Shown here in pieces: positions 46,111 through 54,542 of a stretch of DNA of 64,000 nucleotides. The notes beneath the pieces are model-generated. The model searched no databases and was not told where the DNA came from. It saw only the letters and a program-made list of their open reading frames with translations. The stretch is from Candidatus Dormiibacterota bacterium (GTDB lineage Bacteria > Chloroflexota > Dormibacteria > Dormibacterales > Dormibacteraceae), in the NCBI GenBank assembly GCA_024280995.1, contig JAMXLM010000015.1, positions 1-64,000 of the forward strand, written 5' to 3'. A program made the translations under genes and the position numbers. Position 1 is the first letter of the stretch, and every line of letters starts with the position of its first letter.

Positions 46111-47543
46111 GCGTGGTCTCGGCAGCCAATTCGACCCCACGCACACTGGTGCGTCGGTTGCTTCCCTTGCAGCTCGCCATAGGCGCGCAGGGGATCCTCC
46201 TCTGGGTTCCGGTGGAGAAGCTGTTCATGACCCAGATCGGCTTCGACGCCGGTTCGGTCGCCGTCATGGCCGCGGCTTACGCGGCCGTGGTCCCGCTGCT
46301 CCAGGTTCCGTTCGGCATCGTTGCCGATCGCTGGAGTCGAAACGGGATCCTCGTCATCTCTTGCGTCGCCCTTATCGCCAGCTCAACGCTCGGCGGCCTG
46401 AGCACCAACGTGACGATGTACGTGATCGCGGCGATGATCCTCGGCGTCTACTTCGCGCTCCAGGCCAGCGCGGTGGACAGCATCGTGTACGACACTGTGC
46501 TGGAGGAGACCGGCGCGAGTGCCCTCTACGAGACGTGGATCGGTCGTGTCCGAATCGTCGAAAGCGGCGCCTTCGTCGCCAGCGCCCTGGCGGGTGGGGT
46601 CATCGCCGGTTGGACGTCAGCACGGCTCACATATTTCCTGTCGGTGCCGTTCATAGCACTGGCGATCGTCGCGTTCCTGCGGTTTGACGAGCCACGCCTG
46701 CACCGCACCTCGGAGCCGGTCGCCCTGCGCGCTCACATGGCGCTGACCTTCCGAACCATGACTCGTCAACCGAGCGTGCGCCAGGTCTTGCTGCTCGCCG
46801 CGCTGGTCGCGCTTCTCTCGCAGGCGGTCTTCGAGTTCGGCCCGCTCTGGCTGGTCGCCTTCAAAGCGCCGGCTGCGCTGTTCGGTCCCTACTGGGCTGC
46901 GCTTGTCTCCACGCTCGGCGTTGCAGGGTACCTGACTAGCAAGCTCAACCTGGACCGGCACGTGACCGTCCTCGCGCTCGCGCTGATAGCACCCGCCGCA
47001 GCGCTCACGCTCGCTCTTTCACAGAGCGGTTCACTCGCGGTGGTGATTGCAGCACAGGCCTTGCTCGCCCTGTCGCTGGGGATCATCGGCATCCACGCCG
47101 GGCGACTTCTTCACGACGGCCTGCCATCCGCGATTCGGGCCGGGGTGTCGGCCGGCGTCGGGACTCTTTCCTGGACCCTGTTCTTGCCCTTCTCGATCCT
47201 GTTCGGATGGTTTGCCCGCGCGCATGGTGTGCTGCTGTCCGGTTGGCTCCTGGCCGCGGCCGCGCTCGTGGTTGGGCTTCTGCTCGTCGCCTCCATCGGA
47301 CGGCGACACGAGCCCGTTGCGATGGCGACGGGAGAGACGGTGCCGGCTAAGGACGAAATCGTGTGTCAGGACGTGGTCGAGTTGGTGACCGACTCGATGG
47401 ATGGCGCACTCCCACCCGACCGTCAGGAGCAGTTCGACATGCACCTCGCGGGCTGCGACGGCTGCACCGAATACGTGCACCAGATTCGCGAGACGGCACA
47501 AGCCCTTGATGCCGCCCGAATGGCGCCGGTCTCCAACGAGTAA
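46107..47543 (+). CDS. MFS transporter fused to a C-terminal zinc-finger anti-sigma-like domain
   Basis: A 478-residue single ORF. Residues about 12-400 are a 12-helix MFS transporter (QVPFGIVADRWSRNGILVIS is loop 2-3). Residues about 416-470 are a soluble cytoplasmic tail with the zf-HC2 signature of anti-sigma factors: IVCQDVVELVTDSMDGALPP and then HLAGCDGC, with Cys 420, His 446, Cys 450 and Cys 453 as zinc ligands, followed by a helix. The gene starts with TTG in the stop of the sigma-like gene (4-bp overlap), or GTG two codons later. A transporter that directly holds an anti-sigma domain suggests a transport-coupled switch for the upstream partner. The GGAGG site for the SDR gene follows the stop. 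Confidence 0.9.
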   Translation: MSVVSAANSTPRTLVRRLLPLQLAIGAQGILLWVPVEKLFMTQIGFDAGSVAVMAAAYAAVVPLLQVPFGIVADRWSRNGILVISCVALIASSTLGGLSTNVTMYVIAAMILGVYFALQASAVDSIVYDTVLEETGASALYETWIGRVRIVESGAFVASALAGGVIAGWTSARLTYFLSVPFIALAIVAFLRFDEPRLHRTSEPVALRAHMALTFRTMTRQPSVRQVLLLAALVALLSQAVFEFGPLWLVAFKAPAALFGPYWAALVSTLGVAGYLTSKLNLDRHVTVLALALIAPAAALTLALSQSGSLAVVIAAQALLALSLGIIGIHAGRLLHDGLPSAIRAGVSAGVGTLSWTLFLPFSILFGWFARAHGVLLSGWLLAAAALVVGLLLVASIGRRHEPVAMATGETVPAKDEIVCQDVVELVTDSMDGALPPDRQEQFDMHLAGCDGCTEYVHQIRETAQALDAARMAPVSNE

Positions 47544-47555
47544 GGAGGACGTTGA

Positions 47556-48290
47556 ATGCTGCTCGAGAACACGACGGCGATCGTTTACGGGGCTGCAGGG
47601 GCGATTGGGTCTGCGGTCGCACGAGCCTACGCTCGCGAGGGCGCTCGCGTACATGTCGTCGGACGCAAACGTGAGCCGCTCGACACGCTTGCGGGGCTCA
47701 TTCGTCGTGACGGCGGAACGGCGCAGGTTGCTCAACTCGACGTGCTCGACGCCCCCGCAGTGGAGCGGCACGCGAGTTCGGTCGCCGCCAGCGGAGGCAT
47801 CGACGTCTGTTTCAACGCGACGTCCAACGACGACGTCCAGGGCACGCCACTTACCGAAATTGAACTTGACGACTTCATGCGCCCGGTGACCAAAGCGGTC
47901 ACCGCACATTTCGTCGTCGCGACCGCAGTTGGTCGACACATGGCCTCTCGCGGCAGGGGCGTGATACTTGTGATGGCCGGCGGCCGTGAGGCGATCCCAA
48001 ACCTGGGCGGTTCGCACGTCGCCTGGTCCGCGCTCACCGGTCTCTGCCGTCAATTGGCCTCGGAGTTCGGGCCGCACGGCGTCCGTGTTGCCTGGTTGCT
48101 GTCCCCAGGTTCACCTGGGCCAAACGAGCCCGATGTGGCCGAGCCGAAGCCTGGAAGCGGCGGCCCGCTGCTCGGCCGCCTTCCGACTTACGACGATGTC
48201 GCCAACGCCGCTGTCTTCGCCTCGTCCGGTTGGGCCCGCACAATGACCGCGACCGAGATCAACCTCACGGGTGGATTGGTGCTCGATTGA
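47556..48290 (+). CDS. SDR-family protein lacking the catalytic Tyr/Lys (copy 2)
   Basis: A 244-residue paralogue of the SDR at 41293, beginning with nearly the same MLLENTTAIVYGAAGAIGSA. Dinucleotide loop at residues 11-19. The YxxxK positions are Ser 153 and Trp 157 (GGSHVAWSA) and NNAG is FNATS, so the same two catalytic residues are missing as in copy 1. AAGGAGG lies about 6 nt before the ATG, 12 bp after the MFS-zinc-finger gene. Last gene of the second module. May be a cofactor-binding sensor or use a different chemistry. Confidence 0.86.
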   Translation: MLLENTTAIVYGAAGAIGSAVARAYAREGARVHVVGRKREPLDTLAGLIRRDGGTAQVAQLDVLDAPAVERHASSVAASGGIDVCFNATSNDDVQGTPLTEIELDDFMRPVTKAVTAHFVVATAVGRHMASRGRGVILVMAGGREAIPNLGGSHVAWSALTGLCRQLASEFGPHGVRVAWLLSPGSPGPNEPDVAEPKPGSGGPLLGRLPTYDDVANAAVFASSGWARTMTATEINLTGGLVLD

Positions 48291-48390
48291 AGTCCGGCTT
48301 CGGTACCCGTGAATCCCTGAATGCGATGAGATGGAGTTTCAAATATGTCGTCTGAGCCAAATGTGCCCGATGCCATAGTCCGGCTGTCTT

Positions 48391-49779
48391 CTACTCGAGC
48401 CTGGCAAGGGCGTCCGACGGTCGCAGCCTCGCAATCCTCCAACCGCCCGCGCCACCGGCGATGACGCCACCGGCCAAGGCCAGAAGGACCGCTCCCTCGA
48501 CGATGTCGAGGCCGAATTGTGGGCGGAAATCTATCTTGACCGTGTGGTACGCGTTGGGGTTGTCGATGGTCGTCATGGCGCCGCCGATGGTGCCGGAGAA
48601 GAAACCGCCGTTGGCTCCAGGCTGATTCGCTGGAACCGTCGAGTTGGCTTCCAGCACGGTCGCCGACAGGTCAGGGGCAAGCTTCGCGACAAGGGCCGTT
48701 GCGCCATAACCCACGGCGACCCCGAAGACGGCGGCGACGGCCCCGACGACAATCGACTCGCACACCACCTGCAGGACGATCCGGCCGTTGCGCCATCCGA
48801 GGGCTTTGAGGGTTCCGAAGTCACGAGCACGGCGAGATACCGCCGCCGCGGTCATCAAGCAAGCCGCCCCGACGGCGGCAGCAAGCACCAGAATCGAAAG
48901 CCATTTGCCGAAGGTCGTGGCCAGACCAGCCACGGTCGACAGCGATCCCGTGATCTGGTCCGCCAGGGTTGCCGAGCTGCTCAGCTTGGCAGTTGGCATC
49001 ATGGCTGCGATTTCGGCCGATACGGCGTCGACCTGGCCTGCGTTTCGGGCTCGGACGTAGATGGTGTTGACGTAGCCGGTCAGCTTGGCCATGTCTTGTG
49101 CTCGGGCGAGTGGGATGTACACGTCGGGCGGGTTGGAGTCCTGGGTCTGATCGAGGATTCCGATCACCTTGAACTGCACGTTCGCGACTGTTATCAGCTG
49201 CCCGACGGCCAGGCCGTTATCTGCGGCGTACGCGGAGCTGAGAACCGCGTAGTTGGATTGGGCGTCCGTTCCAGCAAAGCCGCGGCCGTCTTTGATCTTG
49301 CCGGCGCTGTACGGACCCATGCCGGGATAGGCGGTGTCCACGCCGATGACGCTCGTCAACACCGGCGCGAAAGAAGTTGGCGGGGGATCGTCCGTGCCCG
49401 GAATTGTGAGCTTGCTCTCGGTGAGCACGAGCCCACCGACGGCCGCCGTGACGCCTTTCAAGCCGGCGATGGATTGCACTCTCGATGACTCGATCTTGCC
49501 GCTGGTCAGGTTCGAGATGACGTCGCTGACCTGCGTGTGCGCGCCGGGTGTGGGCCCTCCTCCCTTGAACCCTTCGGACTTGTATGGCGTGGTTACCGTG
49601 ATGTCGGTTCCCACGCCGTACAGACTCTGCAACACCCTTGCTTCGGACGCGGCCACGCCGGAGGCCAAAGCCGAAATCGTGATCACGGTCCCGATCCCGA
49701 GCGCAAGCCCGCTGCCCGTTGCCAGAGTTTGTCGAAAGCGACCGCGCAGCTCGCCCCATAGATAGCCGATCAGAAACAT
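48391..49779 (-). CDS. ABC transporter permease, FtsX/MacB type
   Basis: A 462-residue permease from ATG 49779. One helix near the N-terminus (LATGSGLALGIGTVITISAL), an extracytoplasmic MacB_PCD-like domain (about 40-270) with GVDTAYPGMGPYSAGK, then three helices of the FtsX domain with AVSRRARDFGTLKALGWRNG, and an insert of about 60 residues before the final helix ending RLRPSDALARLE. It pairs with the divergently encoded ATPase at 50171 rather than one on its own strand. The ribbon-helix-helix-like gene lies just upstream on the same strand. Substrate unknown, likely an envelope-active compound. Confidence 0.92.
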   Translation of the reverse strand: MFLIGYLWGELRGRFRQTLATGSGLALGIGTVITISALASGVAASEARVLQSLYGVGTDITVTTPYKSEGFKGGGPTPGAHTQVSDVISNLTSGKIESSRVQSIAGLKGVTAAVGGLVLTESKLTIPGTDDPPPTSFAPVLTSVIGVDTAYPGMGPYSAGKIKDGRGFAGTDAQSNYAVLSSAYAADNGLAVGQLITVANVQFKVIGILDQTQDSNPPDVYIPLARAQDMAKLTGYVNTIYVRARNAGQVDAVSAEIAAMMPTAKLSSSATLADQITGSLSTVAGLATTFGKWLSILVLAAAVGAACLMTAAAVSRRARDFGTLKALGWRNGRIVLQVVCESIVVGAVAAVFGVAVGYGATALVAKLAPDLSATVLEANSTVPANQPGANGGFFSGTIGGAMTTIDNPNAYHTVKIDFRPQFGLDIVEGAVLLALAGGVIAGGAGGWRIARLRPSDALARLE

Positions 49780-49801
49780 CGAGCCGACTTGCCTCCGCCG
49801 T

Positions 49802-50134
49802 TCAGATCGAAACCGTCTGAAGCCCGAGCTCGTGGAGGACCGCCGACATCGCACTGTCGCCTTCATCCGCCCGCCGGCGAGCGGTGTCGTGAAGGCTCAC
49901 CAGCGCTGACAGATACTGCGCGTGGGTAAGGGCTCGAGCGCCGGCCGCGCCGCGGAAGCGATGGGCGACGGCGCGGGGGACCCGGCGAAGGATGAGGTCT
50001 TCATGGTCTCTCTCCGAGCCTTCTGTGAGATCCGCCGGATCCATCGCAGCATAGAAATAGGTCTGCTCTCGCTTGCCCTTCCGTGGCGACTGGATCTCGG
50101 ATGAGGTGGCCGCCTTCCGCAGCCGCTTCCTCAC
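49802..50134 (-). CDS. Ribbon-helix-helix-like small regulator
   Basis: A protein of about 110 residues with start GTG 50134. The basic N-terminal stretch (VRKRLRKAATSSEIQSPRKG) is followed by a central segment ILRRVPRAVAHRFRGAAGAR then ALTHAQYLSALVSLHDTAR. This has the beta-strand, helix, turn, helix layout of ribbon-helix-helix DNA-binding proteins (x-R-x-P-x-x-x-x-x-R-F, then G/A-x-T-x-x-E/Q-Y-L). It is in an operon with the permease and divergent from the ATPase. Direct TGCATCA repeats in the shared promoter fit an RHH operator. The exact start and family remain uncertain. Confidence 0.6.
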   Translation of the reverse strand: MRKRLRKAATSSEIQSPRKGKREQTYFYAAMDPADLTEGSERDHEDLILRRVPRAVAHRFRGAAGARALTHAQYLSALVSLHDTARRRADEGDSAMSAVLHELGLQTVSI

Positions 50135-50146
50135 TGAATCATCCAC

Positions 50147-50171
50147 TGCATCAACGCTATCATATGCATCA
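50147..50171. promoter_or_regulatory. Direct repeats in the divergent ABC promoter
   Basis: TGCATCA occurs at 50147-50153 and 50165-50171, 18 bp apart. TATCAT (50158-50163) between them is a -10 box 7 nt before the ATPase ATG at 50171, so the repeats would cover it. They are candidate binding sites for the RHH-like protein, and the transcript is probably leaderless. Confidence 0.5.
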
Positions 50172-50881
50172 TGATTGCGCAAGACATCAACAAGCCGATC
50201 TACGAGCTGGCGGGCGTTTCGCGGGTGTATCAGAAAGGCAGGAAGTCGGTCGCGGCAGTTCGCGAGCTCGACTTGACGATCAACCGCGGCGATTGGCTGG
50301 TGGTGCAGGGCCGCACTGGACACGGCAAGACCACGCTTCTCCAGATCCTGGGTCTCCTCGATCGGCCGACCGCCGGTCAGGTCGAGTTCGGCGGGGAGGA
50401 GGTCACCCGCCTACGGGAAGGTCGGCTTACCCGGATCCGAGCTCTCCACATCGGCTTTGTCTTCCAGACGTTCAACCTGATACCGACACTGACGGCCGCC
50501 CAGAATGTCCAGGCGGCCCTACTGCCGTTGGGGCTCGGTCCACGCCGGCGCCGGTCACGGACGCTCGAGGCGCTGGAGGCGGTCGGGCTGGCGGACAGGG
50601 CAGGGCATCTGCCATCGGAGCTGTCGGGCGGGCAGCAGCAGCGTGTGGGCATCGCTCGAGCGTTGGCCAAGGTCCCTGACGTGCTTCTCGCAGACGAACC
50701 GACCGGCAACCTCGATGAAGGCACACGAGACGAGATCATCGACTTGCTCGAGACGTCATGGCGGGAACGGCGTTTGACCCTCGTGATGGTGACCCATGAC
50801 AGCGCCGTCGCGCGGCGCGCTCCCCGCGTCGGCGTGATGAACAAGGGGGTGCTGACGATGCGTCGCGACCGCAAAGGGTGA
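50171..50881 (+). CDS. ABC transporter ATP-binding protein, MacB/LolD type
   Basis: A 236-residue ATPase. Walker A is GRTGHGKT near residue 47, with His in place of the usual Ser (GxSGSGKS). The Q-loop region is FVFQTFNLIPTLTAAQNVQA, the signature [15 protein letters not shown], Walker B LLADEPTGNLDE, and the H-loop VTHD. FNLIPTLTAAQNV and PTGNLD are typical of FtsX-permease partners. It is divergent from its likely permease at 48391. The ATG has TATCAT 7 nt upstream and no ribosome-binding site. Confidence 0.94.
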   Translation: MIAQDINKPIYELAGVSRVYQKGRKSVAAVRELDLTINRGDWLVVQGRTGHGKTTLLQILGLLDRPTAGQVEFGGEEVTRLREGRLTRIRALHIGFVFQTFNLIPTLTAAQNVQAALLPLGLGPRRRRSRTLEALEAVGLADRAGHLPSELSGGQQQRVGIARALAKVPDVLLADEPTGNLDEGTRDEIIDLLETSWRERRLTLVMVTHDSAVARRAPRVGVMNKGVLTMRRDRKG

Positions 50882-50912
50882 GCGGGCCCTCGTTCTTTCG
50901 ATCACCAGTGTG

Positions 50913-52199
50913 CTAACCGGTGGGCGAAGCTGCTTTCTCCTCCTCTAGAAATGCGTAGAGCCGTGATCGCCACCGATGGGCCAGGAGCGGTGCAGCGCCC
51001 GCGACAACTTCACGAAGCGGCACCAACCAAACCTCGGCCGCTAGGAGCAACAGCCATCCGGCGTCCCAGATGAGCTGGGGTCCGGCGCCAAGCGGGGTCA
51101 ACAGAAGCTGCATGGGAACGATGCCGATGACCAGCCACGCACGATGCAAGTCGCTTATGGATGCACGCAGGACCAGCCAGCAAGCAAGGATCAAGATGCT
51201 GTAGTCAGAGTTATGGAAGTAAGACGCGGTGGCAACCGTGCCCAGGATTCCCACCGCGAAAACGATCTCCGGTTCTCGTCGTCCTCTCCACGCTATGGCA
51301 AGCGCGATGGTCCCTTGGACTGCCCACAACGCGTATGTCTGTGGCCCATTACCAAGCGGTCCGGCCAACGTGAACATCACATCGAGTGGCAGATGCTGAA
51401 CCCCTTGCATGACCTGCCACCACTCCCTGAGTCCAGTTGGTCCGAGGCTGATCGCGGTCAGCAGGCCGAGCAGTGCACAGGCGACCGTCCATGCCGCGAC
51501 GAGACGATACCGCCGGCTCACGAGCAGCGCGATCGGAACCAGGAGGACGGCCTGTGGTTTCAGGAACGTCGCTATTGCCAGCGCCGCCCCTGCCTCGAGA
51601 GTGCGGTCTTTCTTGCATAACCACCAGGCCGCCGCCACCAGCGCCAATACGATCAAGGTCGGCTGCCCGAAGTACGCAGTTAGAAGCACAGGCCCGAGTC
51701 CGATCGCAAGGAACAGCAGCGTGGCTTTGGCCGGGCCCGTGAACGGTGCCGCGATGTGCCATGCGAACGCCAATGCGGCCGCCGACAGAGCGACCCAGAG
51801 CACGTAGGCCACCGGCTCCGGAAATACGGTCAACGGGGCGAACGTCCACGCCAGCAAAGGAGTGCTTGCGAAGGTCTTCACATCGATCAGCTGCGCCGGC
51901 GCCGGGAAGGACCTGGCTGTCGAATGGAGCACTGCCTGGTCGTAAATGCTTGACCATCCGTGACGAAGACCTGCCTCCGCCGCGATGTAGTAGAGGCGGA
52001 CGTCGTCGTGTGTCTGGGAGACCATAAACTGCCGGATCCAGGTAACTACCGCGAAGAGCGCCGCCCATACCGATGCCACGCAGGGCACGGCAATCCGCAA
52101 TGGAGGAAATCCACGATCGTCGCCCCATTGCCGCAGCAGTCGCGACGGCGTGCCGAGGCCTAGCCACTTCAGACTGCCTCCAACCGCCGACGAATACAC
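50913..52199 (-). CDS. GT87-like (DUF2029) membrane glycosyltransferase
   Basis: A 428-residue membrane protein with about 10-12 hydrophobic helices. The DVRLYYIAAEAGLRHGWSSI segment after the first helix carries the DxxxYY/W-type acidic pattern of the GT-C polyprenol-phosphate mannose transferases (GT87, DUF2029), and KPQAVLLVPIALL later in the sequence is also typical. These enzymes transfer mannose or another sugar to lipid carriers in envelope glycan synthesis. GTG start. No other glycan gene is adjacent, so donor and acceptor are unknown. Confidence 0.82.
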   Translation of the reverse strand: MYSSAVGGSLKWLGLGTPSRLLRQWGDDRGFPPLRIAVPCVASVWAALFAVVTWIRQFMVSQTHDDVRLYYIAAEAGLRHGWSSIYDQAVLHSTARSFPAPAQLIDVKTFASTPLLAWTFAPLTVFPEPVAYVLWVALSAAALAFAWHIAAPFTGPAKATLLFLAIGLGPVLLTAYFGQPTLIVLALVAAAWWLCKKDRTLEAGAALAIATFLKPQAVLLVPIALLVSRRYRLVAAWTVACALLGLLTAISLGPTGLREWWQVMQGVQHLPLDVMFTLAGPLGNGPQTYALWAVQGTIALAIAWRGRREPEIVFAVGILGTVATASYFHNSDYSILILACWLVLRASISDLHRAWLVIGIVPMQLLLTPLGAGPQLIWDAGWLLLLAAEVWLVPLREVVAGAAPLLAHRWRSRLYAFLEEEKAASPTG

Positions 52200-52529
52200 C
52201 GCCCGATCCCCACCACATCAAAGCGGCGACGCCCTTCATGGGCAATGGGACGAGTGTCTCGACGGACCGTGCGTCGCTGGACAGGGGACGGGAGATCAGT
52301 CCCGGGCGGCATGCGGCCATTGCGCGTTTCACCCTCGCGGCGAGCCGAACCACGGCTGAGTCCGGCCTTTGCTGTGGATCTCAATCGTCGGTGCCGTAGG
52401 TGGTCCGCTTCCACCACCGACTGAACCCGCAATTTTGCTCCCCGCGCCCGAACCTAATAGCATCCGGAGATCGGCATATTGGGGAATGCCGACGCAAGGG
52501 TCCGTCTGAGCTGTTTGGAGGAGGTAGTG
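52200..52529. other. Intergenic region between divergent genes
   Basis: 330 bp without a convincing gene. It contains a weak inverted repeat GGTGG/CCACC (52399-52415) and GGCAT/ATGCC near 52472-52489 ahead of the secreted protein gene. No clear promoter hexamers or RNA structure can be assigned. Open frames across it are GC-driven and overlap on both strands. Confidence 0.4.
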
Positions 52530-54347
52530 ATGGTGGTGCATAAGCGCGTGTTTGCCGCGGCATCCGCCGCGGCCATATGGGCGGGACTCCTCGTAGTTGG
52601 TGCGCAAGCCACGCCCGCGGCAGGCGTGACGTTCACGTCCCAACCTGGGGTGTCGAACCTCGTCACCCACTATGTCGTCTCTCCGACGGGAACCGGCATT
52701 CATGGACCTGGAGCCTCGACGGAAGAAGGGCTGGCGACCAAATGGCCCAAGGGCCGCGGTCCGGAGTCGCTGGTCAACTCGGCGGGCGGAGTCAACGCGA
52801 CCAGCTCCGCCTCCGGCGCGTCGACGTCAACGCCGAACGCGAGCGCCAGCTTCATCGGTCAGCAGTCGTCGGCCACCACGTGCTCGTACTTTGGACACGG
52901 CTGTAACCCGCCCGACATGGCTGTGGCGGCATCGCCGTCCTTCGTCTTTCAGGGGGTCAACACCCAGTTCGAGGTTCTCGACACCGCGGGCAACGTCCAG
53001 CCGGGCTGGCCGGTGAGCTCGCAGAACTTCTTCGGCATTCCGAACGTGACCAACGCCGACGGGACGCCGTGCGACACCGCTCATCAGAGCCAGCCGTTTA
53101 CGAGTGACCCGCGCGCGATCTACGAAGCCAACGACGGGCGTTTCTGGGCCGCCATGCTCCAGATCGAAGGGGCGCCCTGGTTCCCGGCCGCGCCGGACTG
53201 CCCGTTCAAGTCCGTGTACTTCATCGCGGTGAGTCAGACCAGCAACCCGAGCGGTCGCTGGAATGTGTTCGAGTTCGACATGTCGATGGGTCCGCAGGCA
53301 AACGGCCAGCTCTTCGGCGCTGACTACACGCAGATCGGCCTCAACAGCCAGGCCGTCTACTTCTCCGGCAACATGTTCGGCAGCCAGGGTGGGTTCTACG
53401 CCGAGGTCTTCGAGGCCAACAAGGCGCAGATGGAGAAGGGCCAGGCGCACTTCACGGCCGACGGTTTCTTCAACCTTCGCGGTACCGGCCCCGGAACCAC
53501 CGCCGCGACCGGTCCGTTCCTCGCCGACACAGTTCAACCAACCGTCAATCTCGACAACAGCACCGGCACCAGTGAGACCTTCGTCGACACGATGGACGGT
53601 CCTGATGTCATGACCGGGCACCTCTGCGGCTTCACAGGCGGCGGCTTCGCGGATGCGTGCAGCGGCGCCGTCGTCTGGACTATGGCCAACCCGATCGGTC
53701 ACGACTCGGGAGGCGCCGCGCCGACGTTCGGCGGCCAGCTGGTCCCCACGGCTCCTTTCATCGTCAGCGTTCCTTCCGACCAGCCGAGCTGCAACCTCTG
53801 TGTCGACTCCAACGATTTGCGGATCCCTGCCACGCCGGTGGAGCGCAACGGAGTGCTCTACGCCGGGTGGGGCACCGGGATCGATGCCGGCAACAGCAGC
53901 CCGCACCCGACGCCGGGCATCGAGTGGGCGCAGATCGACCTGGGCACCGGCGCCGCGCAGACGAACTACTACAGCTTCTCGGGTGACGAGGCGGCCACGT
54001 ACCCGGCTTTCATGCCGGACGCGCAGGGCAACGTGACCATGCTGTTCGAGCACATGGGCCACAAGGTCTTTCCTGAGACGCGCTTCATCGTCAAGGGCGC
54101 GGGGGACGCCAACTTCAGCGGCGCCGGCAACCTGTTGAAGGCCGGCGAGTCCTCTTACCGCCCGACGTTGTGCGGCACCAAGGCCCTCCCGGTCTGCCGC
54201 TGGGGCGACTATGAGGCGACCTCGTTCGACGGTTCCGGACATATCTGGTTCGCGGGCCAGTACGCCAACCTGTTCCAGGGCGTCAACACGGCGCCCGTCT
54301 TCGGGCGCAACTGGGGCACCTGGATAGGCGCGATCGCAGCGTCGTAA
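52530..54347 (+). CDS. Large secreted protein of unknown function
   Basis: A 605-residue exported protein from ATG 52530, preceded by GGAGGAGG. Signal peptide MVVHKRVFAAASAAAIWAGL then LVVGAQATPA. The mature protein is rich in Asn, Gly, Ser, Thr and aromatic residues with few charges. Segments such as CSYFGHGCNPPDMAVAASPS, FVFQGVNTQFEVLDTAGNVQ and GRFWAAMLQIEGAPWFPAAP suggest a repeated beta-propeller-like extracellular fold. Several Cys pairs (CNLC, CDT) may form disulfides. I recognise no enzyme motif. Likely a surface or exported binding protein. A strong hairpin follows the stop. Confidence 0.75.
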   Translation: MVVHKRVFAAASAAAIWAGLLVVGAQATPAAGVTFTSQPGVSNLVTHYVVSPTGTGIHGPGASTEEGLATKWPKGRGPESLVNSAGGVNATSSASGASTSTPNASASFIGQQSSATTCSYFGHGCNPPDMAVAASPSFVFQGVNTQFEVLDTAGNVQPGWPVSSQNFFGIPNVTNADGTPCDTAHQSQPFTSDPRAIYEANDGRFWAAMLQIEGAPWFPAAPDCPFKSVYFIAVSQTSNPSGRWNVFEFDMSMGPQANGQLFGADYTQIGLNSQAVYFSGNMFGSQGGFYAEVFEANKAQMEKGQAHFTADGFFNLRGTGPGTTAATGPFLADTVQPTVNLDNSTGTSETFVDTMDGPDVMTGHLCGFTGGGFADACSGAVVWTMANPIGHDSGGAAPTFGGQLVPTAPFIVSVPSDQPSCNLCVDSNDLRIPATPVERNGVLYAGWGTGIDAGNSSPHPTPGIEWAQIDLGTGAAQTNYYSFSGDEAATYPAFMPDAQGNVTMLFEHMGHKVFPETRFIVKGAGDANFSGAGNLLKAGESSYRPTLCGTKALPVCRWGDYEATSFDGSGHIWFAGQYANLFQGVNTAPVFGRNWGTWIGAIAAS

Positions 54348-54363
54348 TCAGCCTGATCGCCGT

Positions 54364-54388
54364 GGGGCGGCGCCGTGCGCGCCGCCCC
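54364..54388 (+). terminator. GC-rich terminator hairpin
   Basis: A perfect 10-bp stem GGGGCGGCGC (54364-54373) / GCGCCGCCCC (54379-54388) with a 5-nt loop, 16 bp past the secreted protein gene. Only TT follows, so it is a strong structure with a weak U-tract. Confidence 0.6.
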
Positions 54389-54542
54389 TTCAACCGCGTG
54401 GCAATCCGTGGACCCGATACAGCTCGGGCGATCATCGCGGAGGATCGCCAACACACATCTACCGCGCCGTGTGCAGACGCCACCGCGTCCTGTCAAGCTC
54501 GGGCCAGTGCTCCACCGCCGCTGCCACTGCCACCAGGACTAG

